Source of the DNA: Mycobacterium attenuatum
Lineage (GTDB): Bacteria > Actinomycetota > Actinomycetes > Mycobacteriales > Mycobacteriaceae
Direction of reading: 5' to 3'
Length of the DNA: 45,632 bases
Assembly: GCF_900566085.1 (NCBI RefSeq)
Contig: NZ_UPHT01000123.1
Coordinates: forward strand, 1 to 45,632
How positions within the stretch are numbered: the first letter of the stretch is position 1; each line of letters opens with the position of its first letter. This document shows positions 31,271-40,212 of the stretch, one piece after another. Position numbers and translations under genes: made by a program. A model generated the notes under the pieces. That model searched no databases. It saw only the letters and a program-made list of their open reading frames with translations, and was not told the origin of the DNA.

Positions 31271-33115
31271 TTAGTCGTTGTCCATGTTGCCCGGTGTGGT
31301 CTTCGACACCTGGACGAGGAATTCGTAATTGTTCTTCGTCTTGCGCAGCTGCGACATCAACAGGTCGATGGCTTGGTGGGCGTCCAGGCCCGACAGCACG
31401 CGGCGCAGCTTGTGCACGATGGCGAACTCGTCGGGCGACAGCAATAGCTCGTCCTTGCGGGTACCCGATGGGTTCACGTCCACCGCGGGGAAAACCCGTC
31501 GTTCAGAGATCTTGCGGTCCAGCTTGAGCTCGGCGTTGCCGGTGCCCTTGAACTCCTCGAAGATGACGGTGTCACCGGTGGACCCGGTTTCGACCATCGC
31601 GGTGGCGATGATGGTGAGCGAGCCGCCTTCCTCGATGTTGCGCGCGGCGCCCAAGAAGCGCTTGGGCGGGTACAGCGCCGTCGAGTCGACACCGCCGGAC
31701 AGGATTCGGCCCGAGGCCGGCGACGCGTTGTTGTAGGCCCGCCCCAACCGAGTGATCGAGTCAAGCAGCACCACGACGTCCTTGCCCTGCTCCACGAGCC
31801 GCTTGGCACGCTCGATCGCCAGCTCGGCGACCGAGGTGTGGTCCGACGGCGGGCGGTCGAACGTCGAGGCGATGACCTCGCCCTTGACGGAGCGGGTCAT
31901 ATCGGTGACCTCTTCGGGCCGCTCGTCGACCAGCACGACCATCAAATGGCATTCCGGATTGTTCTTGGTGATCGCGTTGGCAATGTCCTGCAGGATGGTG
32001 GTCTTGCCGGCCTTGGGCGGCGACACGATCAGCGCCCGCTGGCCCTTGCCAATCGGCATGATGAGGTCGATGACCCGGGTGGTCAGTCGTTCCGTGGTGG
32101 TTTCCAGGCGAAGCCGCTGGTTGGGATACAACGGGGTGAGCTTGCTGAAATCGGGCCGCTTCTTGGCGTCTTCGACCGATCCACCGTTCACACTGTCCAA
32201 ACGCACCAGCGGGTTGAACTTCTGCCGCGGATTCTTGTCGCCCGCTTCTCCTTCTCGAGGCACCCGGACGGCGCCGGTCACCGCGTCACCACGGCGCAAC
32301 CCGTTCTTGCGCACCATGTTCATCGACACGTACACGTCATGCGGACCGGCCAGATAGCCGGAGGTGCGCACGAATGCGTAATTGTCGAGCACATCGAGAA
32401 TGCCGGCTACCGGCTGGAGAACGTCATCCTCACGCACCTCGGTTTCAGCGCCGTCACCGGATCGTTCACCGCGGCGCCTGCGGTCGCGGAACCGCCGGCC
32501 CCGACGGCCCTGCCGTCCTTCGCCGTCCTCCTCGCCACGGGACTGCTGGCCACCCGAGCTTTGCTGTTCGCCGCCCGACTCGTCGCGCTCGTCGGTCTTA
32601 TCTTTTCGTTCGTCAGCTTTGGCCCCCGCTTGGGCGCGTCGGCCCTTGTCATCCTCGTCAGTTGCGGCCGCATCATCCGCGGCAGCTGCTTCGCCAGCCG
32701 ATTCCGCGGCGCCAGGCGAGGTGCCGGCCTCACGGGAAGCCTTGCGCCGTTCCCGTCGCTGCGTCTCGCCCGAGTCATCCCGGCCCTCTGCAGGGGCCGC
32801 TTCGGCAGCAGTTGCCTTCGCAGCCGCCGTCGGCTCCGGTTGTCCGGGGTCTTTGGATGACGTCGAGGCGGAAGATGCGCCGTTGGCCTGCCCGGTGATC
32901 TCCTGGATTGCGGCGATCAGTTCGTTCTTACGCATACCCGACGTCCCTTTGACGCCGGCTCGGTTAGCCAGGGCACGCAGCTCGGGCAACACCATGGTGG
33001 ACAATGAGCCGCCCGGCACCACGGTATTGACCTCTGAAGTGTGTTTGGTCACGGATTCCGACTGCTTGTCGGCGTTGGTGCTTTCGCCAGCCGTGATGAG
33101 GTCCGTATCAGTCAC
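31271..33115 (-). CDS. rho: Transcription termination factor Rho with large disordered insertion
   Basis: A 614-residue Rho, much longer than the 419 residues of E. coli. Residues 40-75 form the N-terminal helix bundle (LPELRALANRAGVKG). Residues 76-225 are a low-complexity insertion rich in Ala, Glu, Asp, Arg and Gly, typical of high-GC actinobacteria. The cold-shock RNA-binding fold and the ATPase core follow (Walker A SPPKAGKTT at 365-373, MVVLVDERPEEVTDM). It terminates untranslated transcripts. The bicyclomycin-contacting region looks intact, although mycobacterial Rho is known to be poorly sensitive. GTG start at 33115 with AAGGAAA five bases upstream. Confidence 0.97.
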   Translation of the reverse strand: MTDTDLITAGESTNADKQSESVTKHTSEVNTVVPGGSLSTMVLPELRALANRAGVKGTSGMRKNELIAAIQEITGQANGASSASTSSKDPGQPEPTAAAKATAAEAAPAEGRDDSGETQRRERRKASREAGTSPGAAESAGEAAAADDAAATDEDDKGRRAQAGAKADERKDKTDERDESGGEQQSSGGQQSRGEEDGEGRQGRRGRRFRDRRRRGERSGDGAETEVREDDVLQPVAGILDVLDNYAFVRTSGYLAGPHDVYVSMNMVRKNGLRRGDAVTGAVRVPREGEAGDKNPRQKFNPLVRLDSVNGGSVEDAKKRPDFSKLTPLYPNQRLRLETTTERLTTRVIDLIMPIGKGQRALIVSPPKAGKTTILQDIANAITKNNPECHLMVVLVDERPEEVTDMTRSVKGEVIASTFDRPPSDHTSVAELAIERAKRLVEQGKDVVVLLDSITRLGRAYNNASPASGRILSGGVDSTALYPPKRFLGAARNIEEGGSLTIIATAMVETGSTGDTVIFEEFKGTGNAELKLDRKISERRVFPAVDVNPSGTRKDELLLSPDEFAIVHKLRRVLSGLDAHQAIDLLMSQLRKTKNNYEFLVQVSKTTPGNMDND

Positions 33116-33373
33116 GGATTTCCTTTCTTCCCCCGCTGATCACGTCATACGGGGGGTTCGTTGCCTCGGCAAATCGCCGAGTGCGCCAAATCATCGACTC
33201 TGCAACGGTGATCGCCTGGATCGGCGGCGAGTGCGGCGAACCTCGTCCACGAGAAGAATTGGTGGCTGTCCTAGCGGCAAGCAGTATGTATGCAGATGCA
33301 GATGCTGCGATTGCTGGACGGCTCCGAGGATAACCCGCTTCCTGACCGGAAGCAAGCAAACACTCGCGTGGCG

Positions 33374-34324
33374 CTATGGATCAATCAATGATGGAACTCC
33401 TGGGCTCCAGCGAACTCCGTCTCCGGCAGACATCGCAGTTACGGTGAATCCATGTGCGGCCCCATACTCCTGCGCCTCTGAAGGCAGTTCGGGCTCCGTT
33501 GTCATTGTGATGAGCGCTGGACCAGCCCCGGAAATCGTCGCTGCCACGTTATGACGCCGCAGCAGCCGTAAATATTCCGCCGAGGCCGGCATGGCCGGCG
33601 CACGCTGGGGTTGGTGGAGTACGTCTTCAGTGGCCGGCATCAGCAGATCGGGCCGTTCGGTCAGAGCGACCACCAGCAACGCGACGCGGCTGATATTGAA
33701 ACGTGCCTCGTCGTGGCTGACCAGAGCCGGAAGCAGCACCCGCGTCTCCGCGGTCGAGGACCGCTCCTCGGGTATCGCCGAAAAGAGATGGATATCGGGA
33801 TGGAGGCGCAGCGGCACGGCCGAGTAGTCGGGGCGATCACCCGTGCGGTCGATCCAGGAGACCACCGCCCCTCCGAGCACCGCGGCCGCCGCATTGTCGG
33901 GATGGCCCTCGAACTCCGAGGAAAGTTGAATCAACTGAGCATCGCTCAGCGGGGTCGAATCAACCTGTGCCACAAGGCCGTTGACAATCGCGAGGCCGCC
34001 GACCACGGCTGCCGCTGAAGAGCCGAGACCGCGGGAGTGCGGAATGGCGTTGCGGCAGCGAACCACCAGACCCCCGGCTTGGGCGCCAACGGCCCTCAGC
34101 CCGTGCTGGATAGCGCGCACCACCAGATGTTCGGCGCCCAGCGGTACCTGGTCCGCCCCTTCCCCGTCGACCATCACCGTCAAACCGGAATCCGTTGTCT
34201 CAACGATAATCTCGTCATAAAGACTCAATGCCAGGCCGATACTGTCGAATCCCGGGCCGAGGTTGGCGCTGGATGCCGCCACCACGGCACTCGCCACGAG
34301 CCCGGCAGGCAGTGGCTGGGTCAC
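33374..34324 (-). CDS. thrB: Homoserine kinase
   Basis: A 316-residue GHMP kinase phosphorylating homoserine for threonine synthesis. The glycine-rich ATP loop PHSRGLGSSA lies at 95-104, and the N-terminal ASSANLGPGFDSIG and C-terminal ISGAGPALI motifs are conserved. The GTG at 34324 overlaps the stop of the repeat-encoded cistron (GTGA) and gives the length I recall for M. tuberculosis. The frame is open for another 94 codons through the 57-bp repeats up to 34606, so an N-terminally extended form cannot be excluded, but that extension is repeat-derived and has no start with support. Confidence 0.93.
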   Translation of the reverse strand: MTQPLPAGLVASAVVAASSANLGPGFDSIGLALSLYDEIIVETTDSGLTVMVDGEGADQVPLGAEHLVVRAIQHGLRAVGAQAGGLVVRCRNAIPHSRGLGSSAAAVVGGLAIVNGLVAQVDSTPLSDAQLIQLSSEFEGHPDNAAAAVLGGAVVSWIDRTGDRPDYSAVPLRLHPDIHLFSAIPEERSSTAETRVLLPALVSHDEARFNISRVALLVVALTERPDLLMPATEDVLHQPQRAPAMPASAEYLRLLRRHNVAATISGAGPALITMTTEPELPSEAQEYGAAHGFTVTAMSAGDGVRWSPGVPSLIDP

Positions 34325-34548
34325 CAACAGGCCTTCGCCGAACCCGCACCCGGCTGCGCCGGGCTTGCGATCGCCACGGTGCTTGACGAGCGGCGACCCG
34401 CCACACCCGGCTGCGCCGGGCTTGCGATCGCCACGGTGCTTGACGAGCGGCGACCCGCCACACCCGGCTGCGCCGGGCTTGCGATCGCCACGGTGCTTGA
34501 CGAGCGGCGACCCGCCACACCCGGCTGCGCCGGGCTTGCGATCGCCAC
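34321..34548 (-). CDS. Repeat-encoded linker cistron between thrC and thrB (75 aa, putative)
   Basis: A GTG overlapping the thrC stop (TAGTG) opens a 75-codon frame made of 19-residue repeats (VAIASPAQPGVAGRRSSST), and its TGA overlaps the thrB start (GTGA). Every repeat begins with another in-frame GTG. The peptide resembles no known protein and probably has no function of its own. Its value may be to let ribosomes move from thrC to thrB without a gap. This is how MIRU elements are described to sit in overlapping stop/start junctions. Translation is inferred, not shown. Confidence 0.5.
   Translation of the reverse strand: MAIASPAQPGVAGRRSSSTVAIASPAQPGVAGRRSSSTVAIASPAQPGVAGRRSSSTVAIASPAQPGAGSAKACW
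34347..34548 (-). repeat. 57-bp tandem repeat array (MIRU/VNTR-like) between thrC and thrB
   Basis: Three complete 57-bp units plus 31 bases of a fourth, beginning at 34347, 34404, 34461 and 34518 and apparently identical. Each unit contains the inverted repeat CCCGGC/GCCGGG. The unit length is divisible by three and the array has no stop in two of the three minus-strand frames. It lies exactly at the thrC stop codon. I recall a 57-bp VNTR at about this place in M. tuberculosis (near 1451 kb), which would be the homologous locus. Copy number is likely to vary between strains. Confidence 0.93.
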
Positions 34549-35630
34549 TAGACCAGCCCCAGCTGCTCGACCACGGCCACCGGATCAACCGGCAGCGGAG
34601 ACACAACCGGCATGTCCTTGAGCGCCGTATCGGGGTCCTTCAAACCGTTGCCGGTCACCGTGCACACCACCGTCGAGCCGCGAGCCACCCAGCCGTCATC
34701 GATGGCTTTGAGCAAGCCGGCGATGCTGGCTGCCGACGCAGGCTCGACGAAAACCCCTTCAGCGCCAGCGACCAGGTGATATGCGGCCAGAATTTCCTCG
34801 TCCGTTGCGGCCAGGAAGCGCCCGTTCGATTGCTGTTGCGCGGCAACGGCTTGCGCCCACGATGCGGGAGCGCCGATGCGGATCGCGGTGGCAATGGTCT
34901 CCGGGTGGCTCACCGGCTTACCCAGTACCAGCGGCGCGGCTCCGGCCGCCTGAGTGCCGAGCATGCGGGGCAGCCTGTCGATGACCCCATCGCGGTGATA
35001 CTCGGTGTAGCCCTTCCAGTAAGCGGTGATGTTGCCGGCATTGCCGACTGGGAGTGCGTGTACGTCGGGCGCGACGCCGAGCGCGTCGACGACCTCGAAG
35101 GCCGCCGTTTTCTGGCCTTCGATACGGACCGGGTTGACCGAGTTGACCAATGAGATGGTGGGAAAATCGGCGGTCATTTTACGGGCCAGCTCGAGACAAT
35201 CGTCGAAGTTGCCGTCGATCTGGATGATCTTGGCGCCGTGCATAACCGCCTGAGCCAGCTTGCCCATCGCGATCTTGCCCTGAGGTATCAGCACCGCGCA
35301 GGTAATGCCGGCACGGGCCGCGTACGCCGCAGCCGACGCCGAGGTGTTTCCGGTCGAGGCGCACAACACGGCCTGCTGACCGCGGGACAGCGCGTCGGTG
35401 ACCGCCATCGTCATGCCCCGGTCCTTGAACGACCCAGTGGGGTTGAGCCCCTCGACCTTGAGATGAATCGTGCAACCGGTCTGTTCGGAGAGCCGGGGCG
35501 CCGCAATCAACGGCGTACCGCCCTCGAGAAGGGTGACCGGGGTCCAGTCATCGCCCACGGGCAACCGGTCGCGGTAGGCCGCGATCACGCCCGGCCAGGG
35601 CTGGTGGGTGGCAGTGCGCGGGGTGGTCAC
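34548..35630 (-). CDS. thrC: Threonine synthase
   Basis: A 360-residue PLP enzyme (fold type II) converting O-phosphohomoserine to threonine. The PLP Lys is Lys69 in NPTGSFKDRGM, and the phosphate-binding loop is in the PVGNAGNITAYW segment. It ends in a TAG that overlaps the first GTG of the repeat-encoded cistron. Its start overlaps the hom stop by 4 bases. The length equals that of M. tuberculosis ThrC. Confidence 0.97.
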   Translation of the reverse strand: MTTPRTATHQPWPGVIAAYRDRLPVGDDWTPVTLLEGGTPLIAAPRLSEQTGCTIHLKVEGLNPTGSFKDRGMTMAVTDALSRGQQAVLCASTGNTSASAAAYAARAGITCAVLIPQGKIAMGKLAQAVMHGAKIIQIDGNFDDCLELARKMTADFPTISLVNSVNPVRIEGQKTAAFEVVDALGVAPDVHALPVGNAGNITAYWKGYTEYHRDGVIDRLPRMLGTQAAGAAPLVLGKPVSHPETIATAIRIGAPASWAQAVAAQQQSNGRFLAATDEEILAAYHLVAGAEGVFVEPASAASIAGLLKAIDDGWVARGSTVVCTVTGNGLKDPDTALKDMPVVSPLPVDPVAVVEQLGLV

Positions 35631-36952
35631 AGGCCGGTTCCTTCCAGTCGCAGCACGCTCGTCACATCCTGAACGACATCCAAGTCGGCCAGCGCTGCAA
35701 CGGTTTCGGAGAGCGCAGCATCGGTAGCCACGTGGGTGACTACCACGATTCGGGCACCCACTCGTTTGCCGCCCTCGTCCGCCACACCTTCCTGGCGCAC
35801 CTCGGCAATGCTCACATCATGCTTAGCGAATTCCGCTGCTACCGAAGACAATACACCCGGTTTGTCGGCCACGTTCATGCTGACGTAATAGCGGGTTGAG
35901 ATCAAACCCATTGGCGCGATGGGCAGTTGGGCATATTTGGATTCGCGTGGACCGCGGCTGCCGAGCACCCGGTTGCGCGCCGCCATCACCAGGTCGCCGG
36001 TCACCGCCGATGCGGTGGGCGCGCCGCCAGCGCCCTGCCCGTAGAACATCAGCCGGCCCGCGGCCGCGGCTTCGACGACCACGGCATTGAAGGCACCATT
36101 GACGGTGGCAAGCGGATGCGTCAGCGGCACCAAAGCCGGGTAGACGCGTGCTGAAACTCGTTGTTGCCCAGCGTCGTCGGTGATCCGCTCGCAGATGGAC
36201 AACAGCTTGATGGTGCAGCCCAGAGCGTGGGCGGTCTCGAAGTCGGCCGGCGTGATCCTGGTGATGCCTTCGCGGTAGACGTCGTCGGCATGCACCCTGG
36301 TGTGGAAGGCGATGGATGCCAGAATCGCGGCCTTGGCCGCGGCGTCGTAGCCTTCGACGTCGGCGGTGGGGTCGGCTTCGGCATAGCCCAGCGCACTCGC
36401 GTCGGCCAGAGCGCTCTCGTAGTCGGCGCCGGTGCTGTCCATTGCCGAGAGGATGTAGTTGGTAGTGCCGTTGACGATGCCGGCGACCCGCAGCACCGTG
36501 TCACCGGCCAGCGACTGCGTCAGCGGCCGAATCACCGGGATGGCACCGGCGACGGCCGCCTCGAAATAGAGGTCGACGTGCGCGCTTTCCGCGGCCTGTG
36601 CCAATTCGCCGGTGGACGTGGACAACAGGGCCTTGTTTGCGGTGACAATCGACTTGCCGTGCTCAAGCGCGGTCAGGATCGCCTTGCGAGATGGTTCCAC
36701 CGGTCCCATTACTTCGACGACGATGTCGACGTCTTCACGCGAGACGAGTTCTTCGATGTTGTCGGTCAGCAACTCGACCGGCACCCCGCGGCCGCGCGCC
36801 ACCCGGCGAACTCCGACTCCGCGCAGCACCAGTGGTGCCCCCACCCGGGCAGCGAGATCGTCAGCGCTTTCCTCGATGATGCGGACAACTTCACTGCCGA
36901 CATTGCCCAGCCCGAGAACCACTACGCCGACCGGCTTTTCATCACCCAGCAC
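35627..36952 (-). CDS. hom: Homoserine dehydrogenase
   Basis: A 441-residue enzyme reducing aspartate semialdehyde to homoserine. The N-terminal Rossmann motif VVLGLGNVGSEVV binds NAD(P), the central catalytic region contains EGYDAAAKAAILASIAFH, and a C-terminal ACT domain (YVSMNVADKPGVLSSVAAEF) probably mediates threonine feedback inhibition. It lies 3 bases after lysA and overlaps thrC, so flux to homoserine and its conversion to threonine are co-expressed. Also called thrA in M. tuberculosis. Confidence 0.97.
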   Translation of the reverse strand: MLGDEKPVGVVVLGLGNVGSEVVRIIEESADDLAARVGAPLVLRGVGVRRVARGRGVPVELLTDNIEELVSREDVDIVVEVMGPVEPSRKAILTALEHGKSIVTANKALLSTSTGELAQAAESAHVDLYFEAAVAGAIPVIRPLTQSLAGDTVLRVAGIVNGTTNYILSAMDSTGADYESALADASALGYAEADPTADVEGYDAAAKAAILASIAFHTRVHADDVYREGITRITPADFETAHALGCTIKLLSICERITDDAGQQRVSARVYPALVPLTHPLATVNGAFNAVVVEAAAAGRLMFYGQGAGGAPTASAVTGDLVMAARNRVLGSRGPRESKYAQLPIAPMGLISTRYYVSMNVADKPGVLSSVAAEFAKHDVSIAEVRQEGVADEGGKRVGARIVVVTHVATDAALSETVAALADLDVVQDVTSVLRLEGTGL

Positions 36953-36955
36953 AGG

Positions 36956-38362
36956 TCACCTCACCTCTAGACTCAGCAGATCGTCGACCGTTTCCCGGCG
37001 CAGGACCAGGCGCGCCTTTCCCTTGCGCACCGCTACCACGGCGGGACGGCCGATCAGGTTGTAACGGCTGGACAGCGAATAGCAGTAGGCGCCGGTCGCG
37101 GCCACCCCGACCAGGTCGCCGGGAGCTACATCGTCGGGCATCCACGTATCGCGCACAATGATGTCGCCGCTCTCACAATGCTTTCCGACCAGCCGCGCGG
37201 GCACCGCCGGCGCGTCGCTGACTCTGGACACCAGGCGGACGTCATATTCCGCGTCGTACAGCGCCGTGCGGATGTTGTCGCTCATGCCGCCGTCGACGCT
37301 GACATAGCGCCGGTTAGCGGTGGCGCTCACGTCGACATCCTTGACGGTGCCGACCTCGTACAACGTGATGGTTCCTGGTCCAGCGATGGCCCGTCCGGGC
37401 TCGACCACCAGCCTGGGCGCGGGAAGTCCCACCGCGGCGGACTCGTTGCTCAAGATGGCGCTCAGCTTGGCCGCCAGTTCGCTGATCGGCGGCGGATCGT
37501 CAGCGGGCACATAGGAGATGCCCAAACCGCCGCCGAGGTCGACGGCGGACAGCTGCGCCGTCTTCTCGGCGCCGAATTCGCCGACGATTTCGCGCAGCAG
37601 GCCGATGACACGGTGTGCGGCGATTTCGAAGCCGGCGGCATCGAAGATCTGTGAACCGATGTGGCTGTGCAGACCGACCAGTCGCAGGTGATCGGCGGCG
37701 AATACCCGTCGAACCGCCGCCATCGCGGCTCCGCTGGCCACCGACAGCCCGAACTTCTGGTCTTCGTGTGCGGTGGAAATGAATTCGTGGGTGTGAGCCT
37801 CGACGCCGACAGTGACCCGCACCAGGACGTCTTGAACTATGCCGGCCTGCGCCGCGATGGCATCAAGTCGCTCGATCTCGATCATCGAATCCAGAACGAT
37901 ATGGCCCACACCGGCTTTGACCGCGGCGGTCAACTCCGCGACAGATTTGTTGTTGCCATGCAGGGTGATTCGTTCTGGCGGGAAATTCGCGTGCAGCGCG
38001 ACGGCCAACTCGCCGCCGGTGGCCACATCGAGGGAGAGGCCTTCTTCGTCCACCCAGCGCGCGATCTCGCTGCACAGGAAGGCCTTACCGGCGTAGTACA
38101 CGTTGTGTCCGCCGCCGAATGCCGCGGCAATTTCTTGGCAGCGCGAGCGAAAGTCGTCCTCGTCGATGACAAACAGCGGAGTACCGTACTCCTGAGCCAG
38201 CTCGGTCACCGGTACCCCGGCAATGCAGGCTACACCCGATTGGTCGCGAATCATGTTACGCGGCCACACATTCGGGGCGAGTCGCAGCAGCTCCTGCACC
38301 GACTGCGGGCGCGTGGGCCGGCTGTCTTCGGTGTGTCGTGGGGCGGCCGGGTGGGCGTTCAC
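36956..38362 (-). CDS. lysA: Diaminopimelate decarboxylase
   Basis: A 468-residue PLP enzyme (alanine-racemase fold) that makes lysine from meso-diaminopimelate. The PLP Lys is about residue 93 (YYAGKAFLCSE), and HGNNKS, GLHSHIGSQI and the CESGD active-site loop from the partner subunit are present. GTG at 38362 overlaps the argS stop as GTGA, with GGAG 7 bases upstream; it is preferred over the longer open frame from 38431 and over shorter M. tuberculosis-style starts. Confidence 0.94.
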   Translation of the reverse strand: MNAHPAAPRHTEDSRPTRPQSVQELLRLAPNVWPRNMIRDQSGVACIAGVPVTELAQEYGTPLFVIDEDDFRSRCQEIAAAFGGGHNVYYAGKAFLCSEIARWVDEEGLSLDVATGGELAVALHANFPPERITLHGNNKSVAELTAAVKAGVGHIVLDSMIEIERLDAIAAQAGIVQDVLVRVTVGVEAHTHEFISTAHEDQKFGLSVASGAAMAAVRRVFAADHLRLVGLHSHIGSQIFDAAGFEIAAHRVIGLLREIVGEFGAEKTAQLSAVDLGGGLGISYVPADDPPPISELAAKLSAILSNESAAVGLPAPRLVVEPGRAIAGPGTITLYEVGTVKDVDVSATANRRYVSVDGGMSDNIRTALYDAEYDVRLVSRVSDAPAVPARLVGKHCESGDIIVRDTWMPDDVAPGDLVGVAATGAYCYSLSSRYNLIGRPAVVAVRKGKARLVLRRETVDDLLSLEVR

Positions 38363-40011
38363 ATTCGCTCCGGTGCGGTGACTCCGAGTATTGACAGGCC
38401 GTTGGCAATGACCTGGCGGGTGGCCTGGCACAGCGCCAGGCGCGCCGCGTGCAGGTCGGTGGGCTGCTCGTCACCTTGCGGCAACACCCGGCAGGAGTCG
38501 TAGAAGCGGTGGTAGTCGCCGGCCAGATCCTCCAGGTAGCGGCACACTCGATGGGGCTCGCGCAGGGCTGCCGCAGTCTTGAGTACTCGCGGGAACTCGC
38601 CGATGGTCAGCAGCAGCTTGCCCTCTTTCTCGTGACTGAGCAGCTCCAGGTGCGTGGTGTCGGGTATCAGCCCAAGTTCAGCGGCGTTGCGCGCCAAAGC
38701 TGATAGCCGGGCATGTGCGTATTGGACGTAATAGACCGGGTTTTCATTCGACGCCGAAGACCACAGCGCCAGGTCGATGTCGATCGCCGTGTCCACCGAC
38801 GAGCGAATCAGGCTGTAGCGCGCGGCATCCACGCCGAGCGCTTCGACCAGGTCGTCGAGGGTGATGACGGTGCCCGCCCGCTTGCTCATCCGGACCGGCT
38901 GGCCGTCACGCACCAGGTTGACCATTTGGCCGATGAGCACCTCGACGGTCGCCGGATCCTCACCGAATGCGGCCGCGGCCGCCTTGAGCCGGGCGATGTA
39001 ACCGTGATGGTCGGCGCCGAGCATGTAGATGCACAGGTCGAAACCGCGTTGCCGCTTGTCCAGGTAGTAGGCGAGGTCACCGGCGATATAGGCCGGCTTG
39101 CCGTCGCTCTTGATCACCACCCGGTCCTTGTCGTCACCAAAAGCGCTGGTGCGCAACCAGGTTGCGCCGTCCTTGTGGTATACGTTGCCGCTTTCGCGAA
39201 GCCTCGTAATGGCCTGGTCGACCCGGCCGCTAGTGTGCATCGAGTCTTCGTGGGTGTAGACGTCGAAGTCGGTGCCGAACTCGTGCAACGACTCTTTGAT
39301 ATGTGCGAACATCAGGTCGACACCGATTTCGCGGAAGGTTTCCCGCATCTCGGATTCGGGCAGGCTCAGTGCCTCGGGAGCTTTTTCCAGCACGTGCGCG
39401 GCGATGTCGGTGATGTAGCTGCCGGCGTAGCCGTCGGCCGGGGTGGGCTCGCCCTTGGCGGCGGCGATCAAGGAGTTGGCGAATCGGTCGATTTGGGCGC
39501 CGTGGTCGTTGAAATAATATTCGCGGACCACGTCGGCACCCTGTGTGGTGAGCAAGCGGCCCAGCGCGTCGCCGACGGCGGCCCAGCGAGTGCCGCCGAT
39601 GTGAATCGGCCCCGTTGGGTTGGCCGAGACGAATTCCAGGTTGATTTTCTGTCCGGCCAACAGGTCGGAATGCCCGAAATGGTCGCCGGCGTCGATGACG
39701 CTGTTGACGACCTGGGCCTGCGCCACCGTCTCGAGGCGCAGGTTGATGAATCCCGGTCCTGCTACTTCCGCCGAGGCGATACCGTCAGCGTTCGTCAGCG
39801 CCGCGGCGAGCCATCCGGCCAGTTCGCGCGGGTTGACACCGACCTTCTTGGCGAACTGCAATGCCAGGTTGCTGGCGTAGTCGCCGTGTTCGGGATTGCG
39901 TGGCCGCTCCACGACAACTGCCTGAGGCAACACAGACGTGTCGAGGCCATGTTCGGCCAGCACTGCAGCGGCGGTCGCCTTGAGCAGCTCAGCCAGGTCG
40001 GCGGGGGTCAC
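38359..40011 (-). CDS. argS: Arginyl-tRNA synthetase
   Basis: A 550-residue class I synthetase with the HIGH-type motif NPTGPIHIGGTRWAAVG and the KMSKS-type motif VRMSKRAGTVI. An N-terminal tRNA-binding domain (about 1-110) and a C-terminal helical anticodon-binding domain complete it. The GTG at 40011 (VTPADLAELLK) gives the M. tuberculosis length; the open frame further upstream runs antisense through the tRNA gene and is not coding. It sits 125 bases from, and divergent to, a tRNA-Arg gene. First gene of the argS-lysA-hom-thrC-thrB run. Confidence 0.97.
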   Translation of the reverse strand: MTPADLAELLKATAAAVLAEHGLDTSVLPQAVVVERPRNPEHGDYASNLALQFAKKVGVNPRELAGWLAAALTNADGIASAEVAGPGFINLRLETVAQAQVVNSVIDAGDHFGHSDLLAGQKINLEFVSANPTGPIHIGGTRWAAVGDALGRLLTTQGADVVREYYFNDHGAQIDRFANSLIAAAKGEPTPADGYAGSYITDIAAHVLEKAPEALSLPESEMRETFREIGVDLMFAHIKESLHEFGTDFDVYTHEDSMHTSGRVDQAITRLRESGNVYHKDGATWLRTSAFGDDKDRVVIKSDGKPAYIAGDLAYYLDKRQRGFDLCIYMLGADHHGYIARLKAAAAAFGEDPATVEVLIGQMVNLVRDGQPVRMSKRAGTVITLDDLVEALGVDAARYSLIRSSVDTAIDIDLALWSSASNENPVYYVQYAHARLSALARNAAELGLIPDTTHLELLSHEKEGKLLLTIGEFPRVLKTAAALREPHRVCRYLEDLAGDYHRFYDSCRVLPQGDEQPTDLHAARLALCQATRQVIANGLSILGVTAPERM

Positions 40012-40136
40012 GAACGTCCATCCTATGGTCTGGGCCGCTCGGGGCTCGAATCCAGAGCGGTGGCCCGGCGGCAACCGCGATGCGCTAGTCTGTCCGTGCT
40101 TGTTCAAGCCCCAACGGCGCAACATGGTGTTGATGC

Positions 40137-40212
40137 GCCCCCGTAGCTCAGGGGATAGAGCGTCTGCCTCCGGAGCAGAAGGCCGCAGGTTCGAATCCTG
40201 CCGGGGGCACCA
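40137..40212 (+). tRNA. tRNA-Arg (anticodon CCG), with encoded CCA
   Basis: A 76-base cloverleaf. The acceptor stem GCCCCCG (40137-40143) pairs with CGGGGGC (40202-40208), followed by discriminator A and an encoded CCA. The anticodon stem TCTGC/GCAGA holds the loop CTCCGGA, giving anticodon CCG. The T arm is GCAGG-TTCGAAT-CCTGC (40185-40201). It would read CGG. The phage-like element begins directly after its 3' end. Confidence 0.97.
40185..40212 (+). other. Probable attachment site (tRNA 3' half)
   Basis: Core genes end and phage-like genes begin immediately after the tRNA-Arg 3' end, the normal arrangement when a tyrosine integrase uses the T arm and acceptor end of a tRNA gene as attachment core. 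The element restores a complete tRNA. The matching copy should lie at the far end of the element, beyond 45632, so the core length cannot be set here. Confidence 0.6.

Noticed and set aside
33116..33373. Minus-strand frame (33108-33359) between thrB and rho
   Set aside because: No recognisable protein features and it overlaps the rho start; more likely the rho leader region.
34347..34548. Tandem repeat considered as a CRISPR array
   Set aside because: Units follow each other without unique spacers and no cas genes are near; it is a VNTR.
38713..40146. A 477-codon plus-strand frame antisense to argS
   Set aside because: It mirrors the third-position GC pattern of argS; ArgS motifs on the other strand are unmistakable.
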